From: JAMHWF01 sp048500255
GTDB lineage: Bacteria; Pseudomonadota; Gammaproteobacteria; Burkholderiales; Burkholderiaceae_C
Assembly: GCA_048500255.1 (NCBI GenBank)
Contig: JASNYH010000003.1
Span: forward strand, 372,001-436,000
Direction: 5' to 3'
DNA: 64,000 nt
How positions within the stretch are numbered: position 1 is the first letter of the stretch; each line of letters opens with the position of its first letter. Positions 33,244 to 42,322 of this stretch are shown here, one piece after another. The notes under the pieces are model-generated. The model was not told the DNA's origin. It made no database searches and saw only the letters and a list, made by a program, of their open reading frames with translations. The position numbers were made by a program, and so were the translations under genes.

Positions 33244-33976
33244 CGCGCGGCCTCGTGGCCTGGTGGATGGCGGCGATGCCGAACGACAGGTTCTCCCAGC
33301 GCACATCGGCGAAGCCGGCGTCGCGCAGCAGCGCGGCGAAGCCGGCCTGGTCGGGAAAGCGGCGGATCGACTCGACGAGGTAGCGATAGGCCTCGGGATG
33401 GCCCGCCACCGCAGCGCCGAGCGCCGGGATCACCCAGCGCGAGTACAGGTCGTAGAGCGGTGCGAACCAGCGCGTCGGGCGCGAGAACTCGAGGCAGGCG
33501 AAGCGCCCGCCCGGCTTGAGCACGCGGCGGATTTCGCGCAGCGCCTGGCCGACGCGCGTCGCGTTGCGCAGCCCGAACGACACCACGACCAGGTCGACGG
33601 CGGCATCGGGCAGGGGCAGATGCTCGGCCTCGCCGATGTGCCACTCGACGCGCGTCATGCCGGGCCGCGCGCGGCCGATCGCCATCATGGCCTCGCTCGG
33701 GTCGACGACGCTGATGCGCCGGTTCGGCGTGCGCGCCAGCATCCGCGCCACGTCACCGGTGCCGCCCGCGAGGTCGACGACCCAGCCGCCCGCGCCGGCG
33801 AGGCGGCGCGCGAGCGTGCGCTTCCACAGCCGGTGGATGCCCAGGCTCATCAAGTCGTTCATCAGGTCGTAGCGCGGCGCCACGGCCTCGAACACGCGGC
33901 GGATGCGCGCGCGGCGCTCGGCGCTGTCGACCACCTGGTCGCCGAACGTGCGATCGATCGCGGGGCCGTCGTGCAT
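33233..33976 (-). CDS. ubiE: demethylmenaquinone/2-polyprenyl-benzoquinol C-methyltransferase
   Basis: The 247-residue class I SAM methyltransferase has YDLMNDLMSLGIHRLWKR near residue 40, glycine motif VVDLAGGTGDVARMLA, and the UbiE signature segments VSFGLRNATR and RRVLKPGGRFACLEFS. It methylates the quinone ring in ubiquinone and menaquinone synthesis. Neighbouring menA suggests it serves menaquinone here (menG role). It lies 5 bases after the thioredoxin-like gene at the end of the nos genes. The ATG at 33976 was taken as the conserved start. Confidence 0.92.
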   Translation of the reverse strand: MHDGPAIDRTFGDQVVDSAERRARIRRVFEAVAPRYDLMNDLMSLGIHRLWKRTLARRLAGAGGWVVDLAGGTGDVARMLARTPNRRISVVDPSEAMMAIGRARPGMTRVEWHIGEAEHLPLPDAAVDLVVVSFGLRNATRVGQALREIRRVLKPGGRFACLEFSRPTRWFAPLYDLYSRWVIPALGAAVAGHPEAYRYLVESIRRFPDQAGFAALLRDAGFADVRWENLSFGIAAIHQATRPRDEG

Positions 33977-33981
33977 GGCGA

Positions 33982-34584
33982 TCAGCCCGTCACGTGCCGC
34001 ACGGCGGCGTCGAGCTGCTCGCGCGTCATCACGCCGAGGCGCAGCGCGGCGACGGCGCCGCCGCGGTCGAGCAGCAGCGTGAACGGCAGGCCGGCCTTGG
34101 CGTTGCCGAGCACGCGCATCAGGTCGAGCGCGCCTTCGCGTGCCATCAGCACCGGATAGTTGATGTCGTAGGCGCGCGCGAAGTCGCGCACCGGCGCCGC
34201 GTCGGTCTCGATGTTGATGCCGACGACGTCGACGCCGGCGTCGCGCGCGGCGAGCGCGACCAGTTCGGGGATCTCGACGCGACAGGGCCCGCACCAGCGC
34301 GCCCAGAAATTGACGACGAGCGGCCGGCCGCGGCGCAGCGGGAGCTTGGCCGGCTTGCCGTCGAGGTCCGTCAGCGCGGCGCGCAGCAGCGGATCGCTCG
34401 CGATGCGGCCCGGCTCGACGAACGTGACGGAGCCCTTCGCCGATTGCGCGAACGCCTGCGGCGCCGCGGCGAACAGCGGCAGCGCGGCGGTGAATTCGCG
34501 CCGCCTGATCCCGGCACCCTGGGGCCTGCAGCCCTGTCGCTCCGGGAGGAGCGTCGCCCCTACGGGCAGCCGTGCGGGGCTCAC
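33982..34584 (-). CDS. TlpA/ResA-like periplasmic thiol-disulfide oxidoreductase
   Basis: This 200-residue protein has a thioredoxin fold with active site WARWCGPCRVEIPEL and the cis-Pro region AGLPFTLLLD. Its export segment (RRREFTAALPLFAAAPQAFAQ, about 26-46) may be Tat-type. The GTG at 34584 overlaps the nosY stop as GTGA. The first 25 residues are encoded by a REP-like hairpin sequence and look non-functional (PVGATLLPERQGCRPQGAG). TlpA proteins keep copper-site cysteines reduced; next to nosFLY it may help assemble the CuA site of NosZ. Confidence 0.85.
   Translation of the reverse strand: MSPARLPVGATLLPERQGCRPQGAGIRRREFTAALPLFAAAPQAFAQSAKGSVTFVEPGRIASDPLLRAALTDLDGKPAKLPLRRGRPLVVNFWARWCGPCRVEIPELVALAARDAGVDVVGINIETDAAPVRDFARAYDINYPVLMAREGALDLMRVLGNAKAGLPFTLLLDRGGAVAALRLGVMTREQLDAAVRHVTG
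34538..34553. repeat. REP-like hairpin inside the 5' coding end of the tlpA-like gene
   Basis: CGCTCC-GGGA-GGAGCG is a perfect 6-bp stem with a 4-base loop, in the wider context GTCGCTCCGGGAGGAGCGTC. It forms part of the first codons of the TlpA-like protein and resembles dispersed intergenic repeats of high-GC proteobacteria. Confidence 0.5.
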
Positions 34585-35408
34585 GGCAGGTCTCCGCGGC
34601 GGAACAGTGCCCAGCCGAGCGCCGCCGCGCCCAGCCCGAGCGCCACCGGATAGGCCAGCGCGAACACCTTGTAGCCGGCCGCGCCGAACAGGTCGAGGAT
34701 GACGTAGGCCGAGGGCCCGAGCACGATGAGCTGCGGATCGAAAAGCGCCAGCGCCGCGGTGCGGAACACCTGCAGCGGATTGGCCAGCGCCAGCGTGACG
34801 GCGATCTCGGGCGCGAGCTTGCCCTGGATCATCACGCCCAGCAGGATCAGGTCGAGGAACAGCAGGAAGACGAGCCACACGAGGAAGGCCGCGCCCTGCG
34901 CCAGGTCGGTGCTGCGCGCCAGCGCCGAGATCAGCATGCCGATGCCCAGGAAGCAGGCGCACATCGCGGCCAGCAGCGCCGTGTAGTAGCCGAAGATGCC
35001 CCACGGCACCTCGATGCCGCGCACCAGCGCGATGCCCACCGCCAGCAGCATCGCGCCGAACACCGGCAGGAAGACGACGAGGTAGCGCCCGACGATCTTG
35101 CCCCAGAACCAGCCGCCCAGCGACACGGGCAGCGACAGCAGGTATTCGTAGACGCCGGCCTCGCGGTCGCCGGCCACCGAGCGCACCGTCGTGATCAGCA
35201 CGAAGATCGGCAGGATCGCCATCGTCAGCTGAATGTAGGTGACGAGCAGGCGCGACAGGCCGATGAAACCGAGCACGCGCGACTCCGTCAGACCGAACAG
35301 GAACAGCAATCCGACGATGCCGCCGAAGACGAGCGTGTAGATCGCGAACCAGCGCGAGCGCAGCGACTCGGCGATGTCGAGCCGCGCGGTGAGCCACAGC
35401 GCCTTCAT
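34581..35408 (-). CDS. nosY: NosY, ABC transporter permease for copper-site maturation
   Basis: This 275-residue protein has six membrane helices and the ABC2-permease layout. VRSVAGDREAGVYEYLLSLPVSLGGWFWGKIVGR (about 76-108) is characteristic of NosY, as is NPLQVFRTAAL. With NosF and NosD it forms a complex needed for CuZ assembly in NosZ. The ATG overlaps the nosL stop as ATGA and its stop overlaps the following tlpA-like start as GTGA. Confidence 0.95.
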   Translation of the reverse strand: MKALWLTARLDIAESLRSRWFAIYTLVFGGIVGLLFLFGLTESRVLGFIGLSRLLVTYIQLTMAILPIFVLITTVRSVAGDREAGVYEYLLSLPVSLGGWFWGKIVGRYLVVFLPVFGAMLLAVGIALVRGIEVPWGIFGYYTALLAAMCACFLGIGMLISALARSTDLAQGAAFLVWLVFLLFLDLILLGVMIQGKLAPEIAVTLALANPLQVFRTAALALFDPQLIVLGPSAYVILDLFGAAGYKVFALAYPVALGLGAAALGWALFRRGDLP

Positions 35409-35943
35409 CGCGCGGCTCCCGAGGCGGCGGCGACGGCCGCGCGCACGTCGGCGCCCGGCTCGCAGTCGGCGGGCCAGGTCGCGGCCACGCTGCGGCTCAT
35501 CTCGTCGAAGGCCAGGCTGCCGGGCTGCGTCGCAGCGTGCGCCGCATAGTCGTAGCCCATCGGCGAGCGCGCGTTGCCGCGCACGTAGTGGGCGCTGCGC
35601 GCGTCGAGCCAGCGCGTGCCGCCCGACGCGAAGTCGGCGACCCACCAGCGCGTCGCCGCGTCGCCGAGCCACGGGAACTCGCGCAGCTTCTCGCTGCACC
35701 AGGTGGCGGCGCAGCCGATGTCGTCGAACTTGACGGCCGTCTTCTTCGGCCCGCCGCGCACCTCGCTGGCGAAGCGGCGATCCGAGATCGCCATGCCGCA
35801 GCGCGCGCAGGTGTCGCGGTCCCACACGATCGGCAGCATGCCGTCGGGCCACTGCGTGCCGTCGTCGTCGCGGCCGCAGGCAGCGAGCAGCGCGACGGCC
35901 AGCGGCGTCAGCGCGGCGCCGGCGATCAGGGTGCGCCGCCGCA

Positions 35944-35944
<1 letters not shown>
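35405..35944 (-). CDS. nosL: NosL, copper-binding outer membrane lipoprotein
   Basis: The 179-residue lipoprotein has a signal peptide with lipobox LLAAC (Cys23), the Cu(I)-binding motif CARCGMAISD and a second motif with FASGGTRWLD. NosL supplies copper for NosZ maturation. In this gene order (F-L-Y) nosL lies between the ATPase and permease genes, whereas many clusters have F-Y-L. The start overlaps the nosF stop as TGATG. Confidence 0.94.
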
Positions 35945-36807
<863 letters not shown>

Positions 36808-36817
36808 GGCGCGCGCC

Positions 36818-37855
36818 CTACAGCAGCTTGGACAGGCCCTTGACATCGAACGTCAGCGAGCCCGTCGGGCAGACGTCGACGCACAGGCCGCAGCGCGTGC
36901 AGTCGGGGCCGAGCGGCACGTCGACGTCGGCGGCGCGGCTCTTGATCACGGTCTCGAGCACGTGCGGCACGAGGCAGACCTTGCGGCAGTCGCCCTCGTG
37001 CAGGCAGTTCACGAGGTTGTACTTGACGCGCACCGGCGAGAAGATGCCGATCACGCCGTAGGTCAGCCCGATCGGGCAGGCGTAGCGGCACCACGCGCGG
37101 CGCGAGATCACGACCTCGAACAGCAGCAGCGCGGCAACCCACAGCAGCGCCAGCCCCGGCCCGTAGATCAGCGCGCGCGACACGATGCCGGTGGGCGAGA
37201 TCGCCTCGTACACCGTATAGCCGGTGCCCAGCGCCGCCGCCGCGAAGACGAGCCAGAACACGGCGCGCAGGCCGCGGTTCATGTGCTGGTCGGACACCAG
37301 CTTCTTGCTCGCCAGCCACAGGTGCAGCTTTTCGGCCCATTCCGACAGGAAGTGGTACGGGCAGACCCACGAGCAGAACGTGCGCCCGCCCAGCAGCATC
37401 CAGAAGGTGGCGACGGTCAGCGTGCCGATGACCAGGTTGGTGATGATGTGCTTGTGCGCCAGCATCACCTGCAGCGCCGAGTTGACGTCGATCAGGTGAA
37501 AGCCGATGAAGCGCGACGCCGTCAGCGCGCCCTCGAGCACCTGGATGTCGAGCGCGAACGAGATCGTGAACAGCAGGTTGGCCGCGATCAGCACGGCCCA
37601 GCGCCGGTTGCGCCACTTGTGGCTGCGCGGCTGGGCGTTCGCGGCCTGGATGGCGGCGCGCACTTCCTCCTTGGGCCGCGCGCGCTTGATCTCGTGCAGG
37701 CGGATCGCCTGCTGCGTCATCGCGGCCGGCTTCTTCGGCTCGCGGCCGAGCAGCAGGCCGATCTGCTCGAGGACGCGGCGACGGTGCACCGCTGCCGCGG
37801 CGGCGGGCTCGCGCGGCGCGCGCGGTGCGCCGGGGGCCGGGTTCAGGTCTGCCAT
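36818..37855 (-). CDS. nosH: NosH, NapH-type membrane ferredoxin of clade II nos cluster
   Basis: The 345-residue protein has four to five membrane helices, CSWVCP and CRYACP motifs, and a final [4Fe-4S] motif CTRCGLCVDVCP plus CLHEGDCRKVCLVPH. NapH-like proteins in clade II nos operons, first named NosH in Wolinella, are thought to oxidise menaquinol with NosG. An N-terminal 75-residue extension with Pro/Ala and basic residues precedes the first helix. It overlaps nosG by 13 bases. Confidence 0.9.
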   Translation of the reverse strand: MADLNPAPGAPRAPREPAAAAAVHRRRVLEQIGLLLGREPKKPAAMTQQAIRLHEIKRARPKEEVRAAIQAANAQPRSHKWRNRRWAVLIAANLLFTISFALDIQVLEGALTASRFIGFHLIDVNSALQVMLAHKHIITNLVIGTLTVATFWMLLGGRTFCSWVCPYHFLSEWAEKLHLWLASKKLVSDQHMNRGLRAVFWLVFAAAALGTGYTVYEAISPTGIVSRALIYGPGLALLWVAALLLFEVVISRRAWCRYACPIGLTYGVIGIFSPVRVKYNLVNCLHEGDCRKVCLVPHVLETVIKSRAADVDVPLGPDCTRCGLCVDVCPTGSLTFDVKGLSKLL

Positions 37856-38778
37856 GTGCCTCGCGCCTCGATCGTGATGCAGGTGGGCTCGACCGGGCAG
37901 ACCATCTCGCACACGCCGCAGCCGACGCAGGGCTCGTGCACCACGGGCTGGCGGCGCGTGCGGCCGTCGGGCAGCGTGAATGTCTCGATCGAGATCGCGC
38001 CGTCGAGCGGACACTCGCGCACGCAGAGGTCGCACTCCGGCAGGTCGTAAGGATGGTCGCGGACGGCGATCGGCTTCCAGCGGTCGACGTCCATGTAGCG
38101 CAACAGGCCCTCGAAGGCCGGGCCGCGCGCCTGGCCCTTGAAGCCCTTGCCCTGCACGGCGAGGCAGGCCTCGGGGCGCGACAGGCGCGCGACGCCGAAG
38201 CGCTCGCTGAGGTTGAGCGTCGGCTCCGGGTCCTTGGCCTTGGCCTTGAGGATGGGCTTGGCGGCGAGCGCCACGCCCGGCCGCGTCGGCAGGAAGGCGG
38301 GCTTGCTGTAGGCGAGCGCGCCGGTCGGGCAGGCGAGGATGCACTGCACGGCGTCGCACGAGAAGTCGCAGGCCTGGTCGCGCGGGTCGATGTAGGGCAC
38401 GCCGACGCCGAAGCCGTCGACCAGGTCGGCCAGCTTGATCGCCTGCACCGGGCAGACCTGCACGCACTGGCCGCACTTGATGCACGACGCGAGGAAGTCC
38501 TTCTCGTCGAGCGCGCCGGGCGGGCGCAGCCGCTTGCGCCGCGCATAGGCCACCGGCAGCCAGCCCGACAGCGCGGCGCCGACCACGCCGCCGGCGAGCA
38601 GCACGGTGCGCAGCAGGCGGCGCCGGTCCTGGCGCGTCAGCGGCTTGCGGCGCGGCTTGCGGGCGGCCGGCTGGGGCGCCGGCTTCGCGGCGGCGGGCCT
38701 GGCGTCGGCGGGCGCGGGCGCTGCCGCGTCGCCCGTCGCGGGCTCGGCCGCGTTCGGCGGCAGATCGTCCTGGCTCAT
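37843..38778 (-). CDS. nosG: NosG, NapG-type periplasmic ferredoxin of clade II nos cluster
   Basis: This 311-residue protein has a Pro/Ala-rich N-terminus, an export segment with RRRLLRTVLLAGGVVG (52-67) and four [4Fe-4S] motifs: CIKCGQCVQVCP (99-110), CDFSCDAVQCILACP, CDLCVRECP and CVGCGVCEMVCPVEPTC. The pattern matches NosG, the NapG relative that hands electrons from NosH to cytochrome c and NosZ. The stop overlaps nosH. The ATG overlaps the nosD stop as ATGA. Confidence 0.9.
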   Translation of the reverse strand: MSQDDLPPNAAEPATGDAAAPAPADARPAAAKPAPQPAARKPRRKPLTRQDRRRLLRTVLLAGGVVGAALSGWLPVAYARRKRLRPPGALDEKDFLASCIKCGQCVQVCPVQAIKLADLVDGFGVGVPYIDPRDQACDFSCDAVQCILACPTGALAYSKPAFLPTRPGVALAAKPILKAKAKDPEPTLNLSERFGVARLSRPEACLAVQGKGFKGQARGPAFEGLLRYMDVDRWKPIAVRDHPYDLPECDLCVRECPLDGAISIETFTLPDGRTRRQPVVHEPCVGCGVCEMVCPVEPTCITIEARGTWQT

Positions 38779-40160
38779 CCCGGCACTCCGACGGCCGGCC
38801 GCGTGAAGCGCGGCTGCTTGTCTTCGAGCGTCAGCTCGGGCGACGAGAAGGGCGCCAGCCGCTCGAGGAAGTCGATCAGCTCGAGCACCGGCGAGGTCTT
38901 GAAGAAGCGCGCGTGCGGCTGCTCGATCCAGATGCGGTCGGCGAAGGCGTAGAGCTCGTAGGGCGTGTCGCCGCGGCCGTCGGCGTCGCGGTCGAAGCCG
39001 GCGTAGTCGTCCCACCAGTTGCCGCGCCACTCGTTGAGCCCGGCCTTGCCGCGCCCGGCCTGCACGACGTGCGTCAGGTTGCCCTCGAACACGTTGTCGG
39101 TGACGACGTTGCCGCCGAGCTCGCTCGTGAGCTGGATCGCGATGCCGTTGTAGGCGAAGCGGTTGCCGCGCACCCGGATGTGGCTGTCGGGCTGGAACGG
39201 CGACAAGTCGGAGCCGATGCCGACCGCGCAGTAGACGATCTCGTTGTCCTCGACGACGGCGTTGCTCGCCTCCTTGAAGCCGATCGCCATGCCGGTGGCG
39301 CCGGTGGCGTGCGAGATCAGGTTGCGGCGCAGCGTGCCGCCTTCGGTGTACATGAAGTAGACGCCGACGGCGTTGTCGTAGAAGCGGTTGTCTTCGACGA
39401 GGTTGTCGTTGGCGAACATGAAGTGGATCGAATAGCGGCTGCGGCGCCCGACGTTGCCGCGATAGACGTTCCTGTGCGAGTACCACGCGACCATATCGCG
39501 CGAGTCGACGATCGAGTTGCGCTCGATCAAGTTGCGATGGCTGTACCACAGGCGCAGGCCGTCGCCGCGCACGCCGACGTCGAACGGCTTGGAGGCGACG
39601 GAGCTGTCGACGATGACGTTGTCGTTCGACTGCTTCAGGTCGATGCCGAACAGGCAGTCGTCGATGACGACGCGCTCGATGCGGTTGCGGTGGCCGCGCA
39701 CGTCGAGGCAGGCATCGTCGGTGTCGTGCGATTCGCCCGAGCCGGTGAGACGCAGGCCGCGCAGCACGGCGCCGTCGGCCTGCAGCGTGAAGACGGTGCC
39801 CTTGCCGCCGGCATCGACCGTGACGGCGCCGCCGCCGTCGATCACGAGCGGCTTGGTCAGCACCACCGGCCCGGCATAGCTGCCGGGCGGCAGGCGCAGC
39901 ACCGAGCCGGCGGGCGCGGCGTCGACCAGCGGCTGCAGCGGCGCGAGGCCGTGCACGCGCTTGTCGCGCTGGTAGAGCGGGAAGGTCGGCTTGGGCCGGT
40001 CGACGCCGACGCGCGGCGCGCCGGCGGCGTGGCTGTCGCTCGTGGCGCCGAGCGGCGCGCGCGTCTCGTCGTCGGCGGGCACGAGCGGGCGCGCCGGCAG
40101 CAGCGACGACGCGAGCAGCAGCCCGATCGGCCACCACGCGCGCCAGCGGCGCGGGGTCAC
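38775..40160 (-). CDS. nosD: NosD, periplasmic copper-site maturation protein
   Basis: The 461-residue exported beta-helix protein has CASH repeats (GLRLWYSHRNLIERNSI; VGVYFMYTEGGTLRRNLIS) and the NosD tail VLELIDFLERLAPFSSPEL. Start GTG at 40160 overlaps the nosB stop as GTGA and gives a signal peptide (about 1-25). The mature N-terminus has about 40 residues rich in Pro and Asp before the beta-helix. It works with NosF and NosY on CuZ assembly. A divergent second copy is at 29978. Confidence 0.94.
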   Translation of the reverse strand: MTPRRWRAWWPIGLLLASSLLPARPLVPADDETRAPLGATSDSHAAGAPRVGVDRPKPTFPLYQRDKRVHGLAPLQPLVDAAPAGSVLRLPPGSYAGPVVLTKPLVIDGGGAVTVDAGGKGTVFTLQADGAVLRGLRLTGSGESHDTDDACLDVRGHRNRIERVVIDDCLFGIDLKQSNDNVIVDSSVASKPFDVGVRGDGLRLWYSHRNLIERNSIVDSRDMVAWYSHRNVYRGNVGRRSRYSIHFMFANDNLVEDNRFYDNAVGVYFMYTEGGTLRRNLISHATGATGMAIGFKEASNAVVEDNEIVYCAVGIGSDLSPFQPDSHIRVRGNRFAYNGIAIQLTSELGGNVVTDNVFEGNLTHVVQAGRGKAGLNEWRGNWWDDYAGFDRDADGRGDTPYELYAFADRIWIEQPHARFFKTSPVLELIDFLERLAPFSSPELTLEDKQPRFTRPAVGVPG

Positions 40161-41146
40161 GTCTTCTCCTGCGACGCCTCGCGCAGTTCGCGCCGGCGCA
40201 GCAGCAGCGCCAGCATCAGGCAGACGAAGACGACGATCAGCAGCGCGTAGCCCCAGGAGGGGTAGGAATAGGTCGAGAACTGCGCCACCTTGCCCTCGCC
40301 GAACACGGTGGGCATGAACGGCTTGACGGTGAACGCGCCCCAGGGGTGCAGGTTGTGGCCGAAGAACCAGAGCCAGGCCGCATAGGTGACGACGAAGTAC
40401 AGCGGCAGCAGCGCCGGCACGAGCGCCAGCAGGAGCTCGAAGCCGCGCACCTTGGCGACGCCCCACACGACGACGACCATCGCGACGACGAGGCCGGCGA
40501 TCGCGAGGTGCGTCGCCAGCGCGACGTTGGCGCCCCAGGCGGCGATCTTGTCGGGCTCCTTGAAGAAGGTGCCGGCCTCGCGCACGTAGTCGGCCACGTG
40601 CGTCGCCAGCCGGCCCATCGCGTACTGGTCGACGAGCGCCCATGCCGCCACGGCGGCGAAGCCGAGCGCCAGCACGGTCAGCCGCAGGCGGCGCTGCGTG
40701 ATCGCGAAGGCGGCGATCATCACGGCGAAGAAGCCGAAGAAGAACTTGGCCAGCGGCTTCTCGACCGGCGCCCCCGTCGCGATCGGGAACATGCCGACGT
40801 AGTGGTTGATCGTGTTCATCTCGTGGACGCAGTCGAGGCCGGCGGCGCCCTTGTTGACGTCCTTCTTCGCGTCGGTGATCGGGTTGTAGCGCTCCGACTC
40901 GTGGCCCAGGTCGCCCTGCATCGTCTCGGCGGCCATGCGCGAGCCGGTGCCCGTGATGCGGCAGCCGTTTTGCACGCCGTCGAAGTGGAAGTGGATGCGG
41001 ATGCCGTCGGGGAAGGCGTCCTTCGGATAGTTCGGCGCGGTGAGCGACACCCACCAGATCGGCGCGAAGTACGCCGCCACCATCGCGATCAGCGCGATCA
41101 GCGACAGGGCGGCGACGAGCGTGCGGCTGCGCGCAGGTGTGCTCAC
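40157..41146 (-). CDS. nosB: NosB, membrane protein specific to clade II nos clusters
   Basis: This 329-residue integral membrane protein has six membrane segments. A large periplasmic loop after the first helix contains NGCRITGTG, DCVHEMNTINHYVGM and GAPVEKPLAKF. NosB is a marker of atypical (clade II) nos operons and its biochemical role is not known. A GTG start is used. It lies between the cytochrome genes and nosD, as in other clade II operons. Repeated aromatic residues near YAAWLWFFGHNLHPWG close the last loop. Confidence 0.85.
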   Translation of the reverse strand: MSTPARSRTLVAALSLIALIAMVAAYFAPIWWVSLTAPNYPKDAFPDGIRIHFHFDGVQNGCRITGTGSRMAAETMQGDLGHESERYNPITDAKKDVNKGAAGLDCVHEMNTINHYVGMFPIATGAPVEKPLAKFFFGFFAVMIAAFAITQRRLRLTVLALGFAAVAAWALVDQYAMGRLATHVADYVREAGTFFKEPDKIAAWGANVALATHLAIAGLVVAMVVVVWGVAKVRGFELLLALVPALLPLYFVVTYAAWLWFFGHNLHPWGAFTVKPFMPTVFGEGKVAQFSTYSYPSWGYALLIVVFVCLMLALLLRRRELREASQEKT

Positions 41147-41168
41147 GGCGTACCTCTGTCCTTGCTGC

Positions 41169-41924
41169 TTACTTCTTGGCGGCCTTGGCGCCGGCCTTGC
41201 CGGCCGGCTTGCACATCGAGCCCGGCATCACGAGGCTCGCCTGGTAGGCCGAGATCGCGACGAGCTGCTCGTTGGTGTAGGGCTTGATCACCTTGACCAT
41301 GTCGGGATTCGCGTTGCGGCGGTGGCCGTCGCGGATCTCCGTCATCTGGCGCAGCAGGTACTTGTAGTGCTGGCCGGCGATCACGGGATAGAACTTGGCC
41401 TTGTCGCCCTCGCCGTTCTTGCCGTGGCACTCGACGCACTGCTTCTCGTAGAGCGTCTTGCCGTTGGCGATCTGCACCGAGGCGTCCTTGCCGTCGTACT
41501 TGCCGTGGTCGGCCGGGATGCACAGGCTCTGGATGTAGGCCGACACGTGCGCCAGCTCCTGCGGATCCGTCAACTCCTTGGCGAAGGGATACATCGTCGG
41601 GTTGTCGCGCAGGCCCATGCGGATGTCGGCCATCTGCTTGATCAGCACCGTGGTGTGCTGGCCGGCGAGCTGCGGGAAGGTGCCGTCGGGGCGGCCCGCG
41701 CCCGAGGGCAGGTGGCAGGCGCCGCAGACTTCGTAGCCCTCCTCGCCCTTCTTGGCGTCGCCCTTGACGGCGAGCGCCTCCTTCATCTCGCCCTCCATCT
41801 TGGCCCACTGGTAGTCCTTGGACTCGATGCCGGCGGCCTTGGGCGCCTGGCGCGGATCGGCGGCGCCGGCGGCGGTGGCGCCGAGCAGCGCGGCGGCGGC
41901 GGCGAGTGCGACGAGAGTCTTCAT
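41169..41924 (-). CDS. di-heme cytochrome c associated with nosZ
   Basis: The 251-residue exported protein (signal 1-21) has two heme c sites, CGACHLPSGAG and CVECHGKNGEG, each followed by PQLAGQH or PVIAGQH motifs as in cytochrome c4/c553. A Lys-rich tail ends the protein. Clade II nos operons carry NosC1/NosC2 cytochromes linking NosGH to NosZ; this may be the di-heme equivalent. It is 13 bases after the mono-heme gene and separated from nosB by 22 bases. Confidence 0.9.
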   Translation of the reverse strand: MKTLVALAAAAALLGATAAGAADPRQAPKAAGIESKDYQWAKMEGEMKEALAVKGDAKKGEEGYEVCGACHLPSGAGRPDGTFPQLAGQHTTVLIKQMADIRMGLRDNPTMYPFAKELTDPQELAHVSAYIQSLCIPADHGKYDGKDASVQIANGKTLYEKQCVECHGKNGEGDKAKFYPVIAGQHYKYLLRQMTEIRDGHRRNANPDMVKVIKPYTNEQLVAISAYQASLVMPGSMCKPAGKAGAKAAKK

Positions 41925-41937
41925 GCGGGATCTCCTG

Positions 41938-42255
41938 TTACTTCATCGAGGCGATGTATTCGGCGAGCACCTTGATCTCGGCGTCGCTCACGAGGTGCAT
42001 CACGCCCTTCATCGCGGCGGCGTTGCCGTTGGCGCGCGTGCCGTTCTTGATGTCGAGCATCTGGCGCTCGGCGTACTTGGCGTTCTGGCCGGCGATCTTG
42101 GGGTAGTCGGCCATCAGCGCCTTCTTGCCGTCCTTGCCGTGGCAGGCCACGCAGGTCTTCTCGGCGTAGAGCTTGGCGCCGTCGGCGGGCGCCGCCTGCG
42201 CCGTGGTGGCGGAGAGCAGCGCGGCTGCCGCGGCGAGAAACATCGTCGTCTTCAT
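41938..42255 (-). CDS. small mono-heme cytochrome c associated with nosZ
   Basis: The 105-residue precursor (signal 1-21) has one heme site CVACHGKDGKK, the c553-like PKIAGQNAKY motif and a candidate Met ligand within GVMHLV. It directly follows nosZ and would be a soluble electron donor to the NosZ CuA centre. NosC-type naming from Wolinella could apply but is not certain. Confidence 0.9.
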   Translation of the reverse strand: MKTTMFLAAAAALLSATTAQAAPADGAKLYAEKTCVACHGKDGKKALMADYPKIAGQNAKYAERQMLDIKNGTRANGNAAAMKGVMHLVSDAEIKVLAEYIASMK

Positions 42256-42322
42256 GGATTCGTCTCCAAGTGAACCGGGGGCCGTTCCACGACCCCCGGC
42301 TGGTTGCGTCAGGCGGCGGGCG

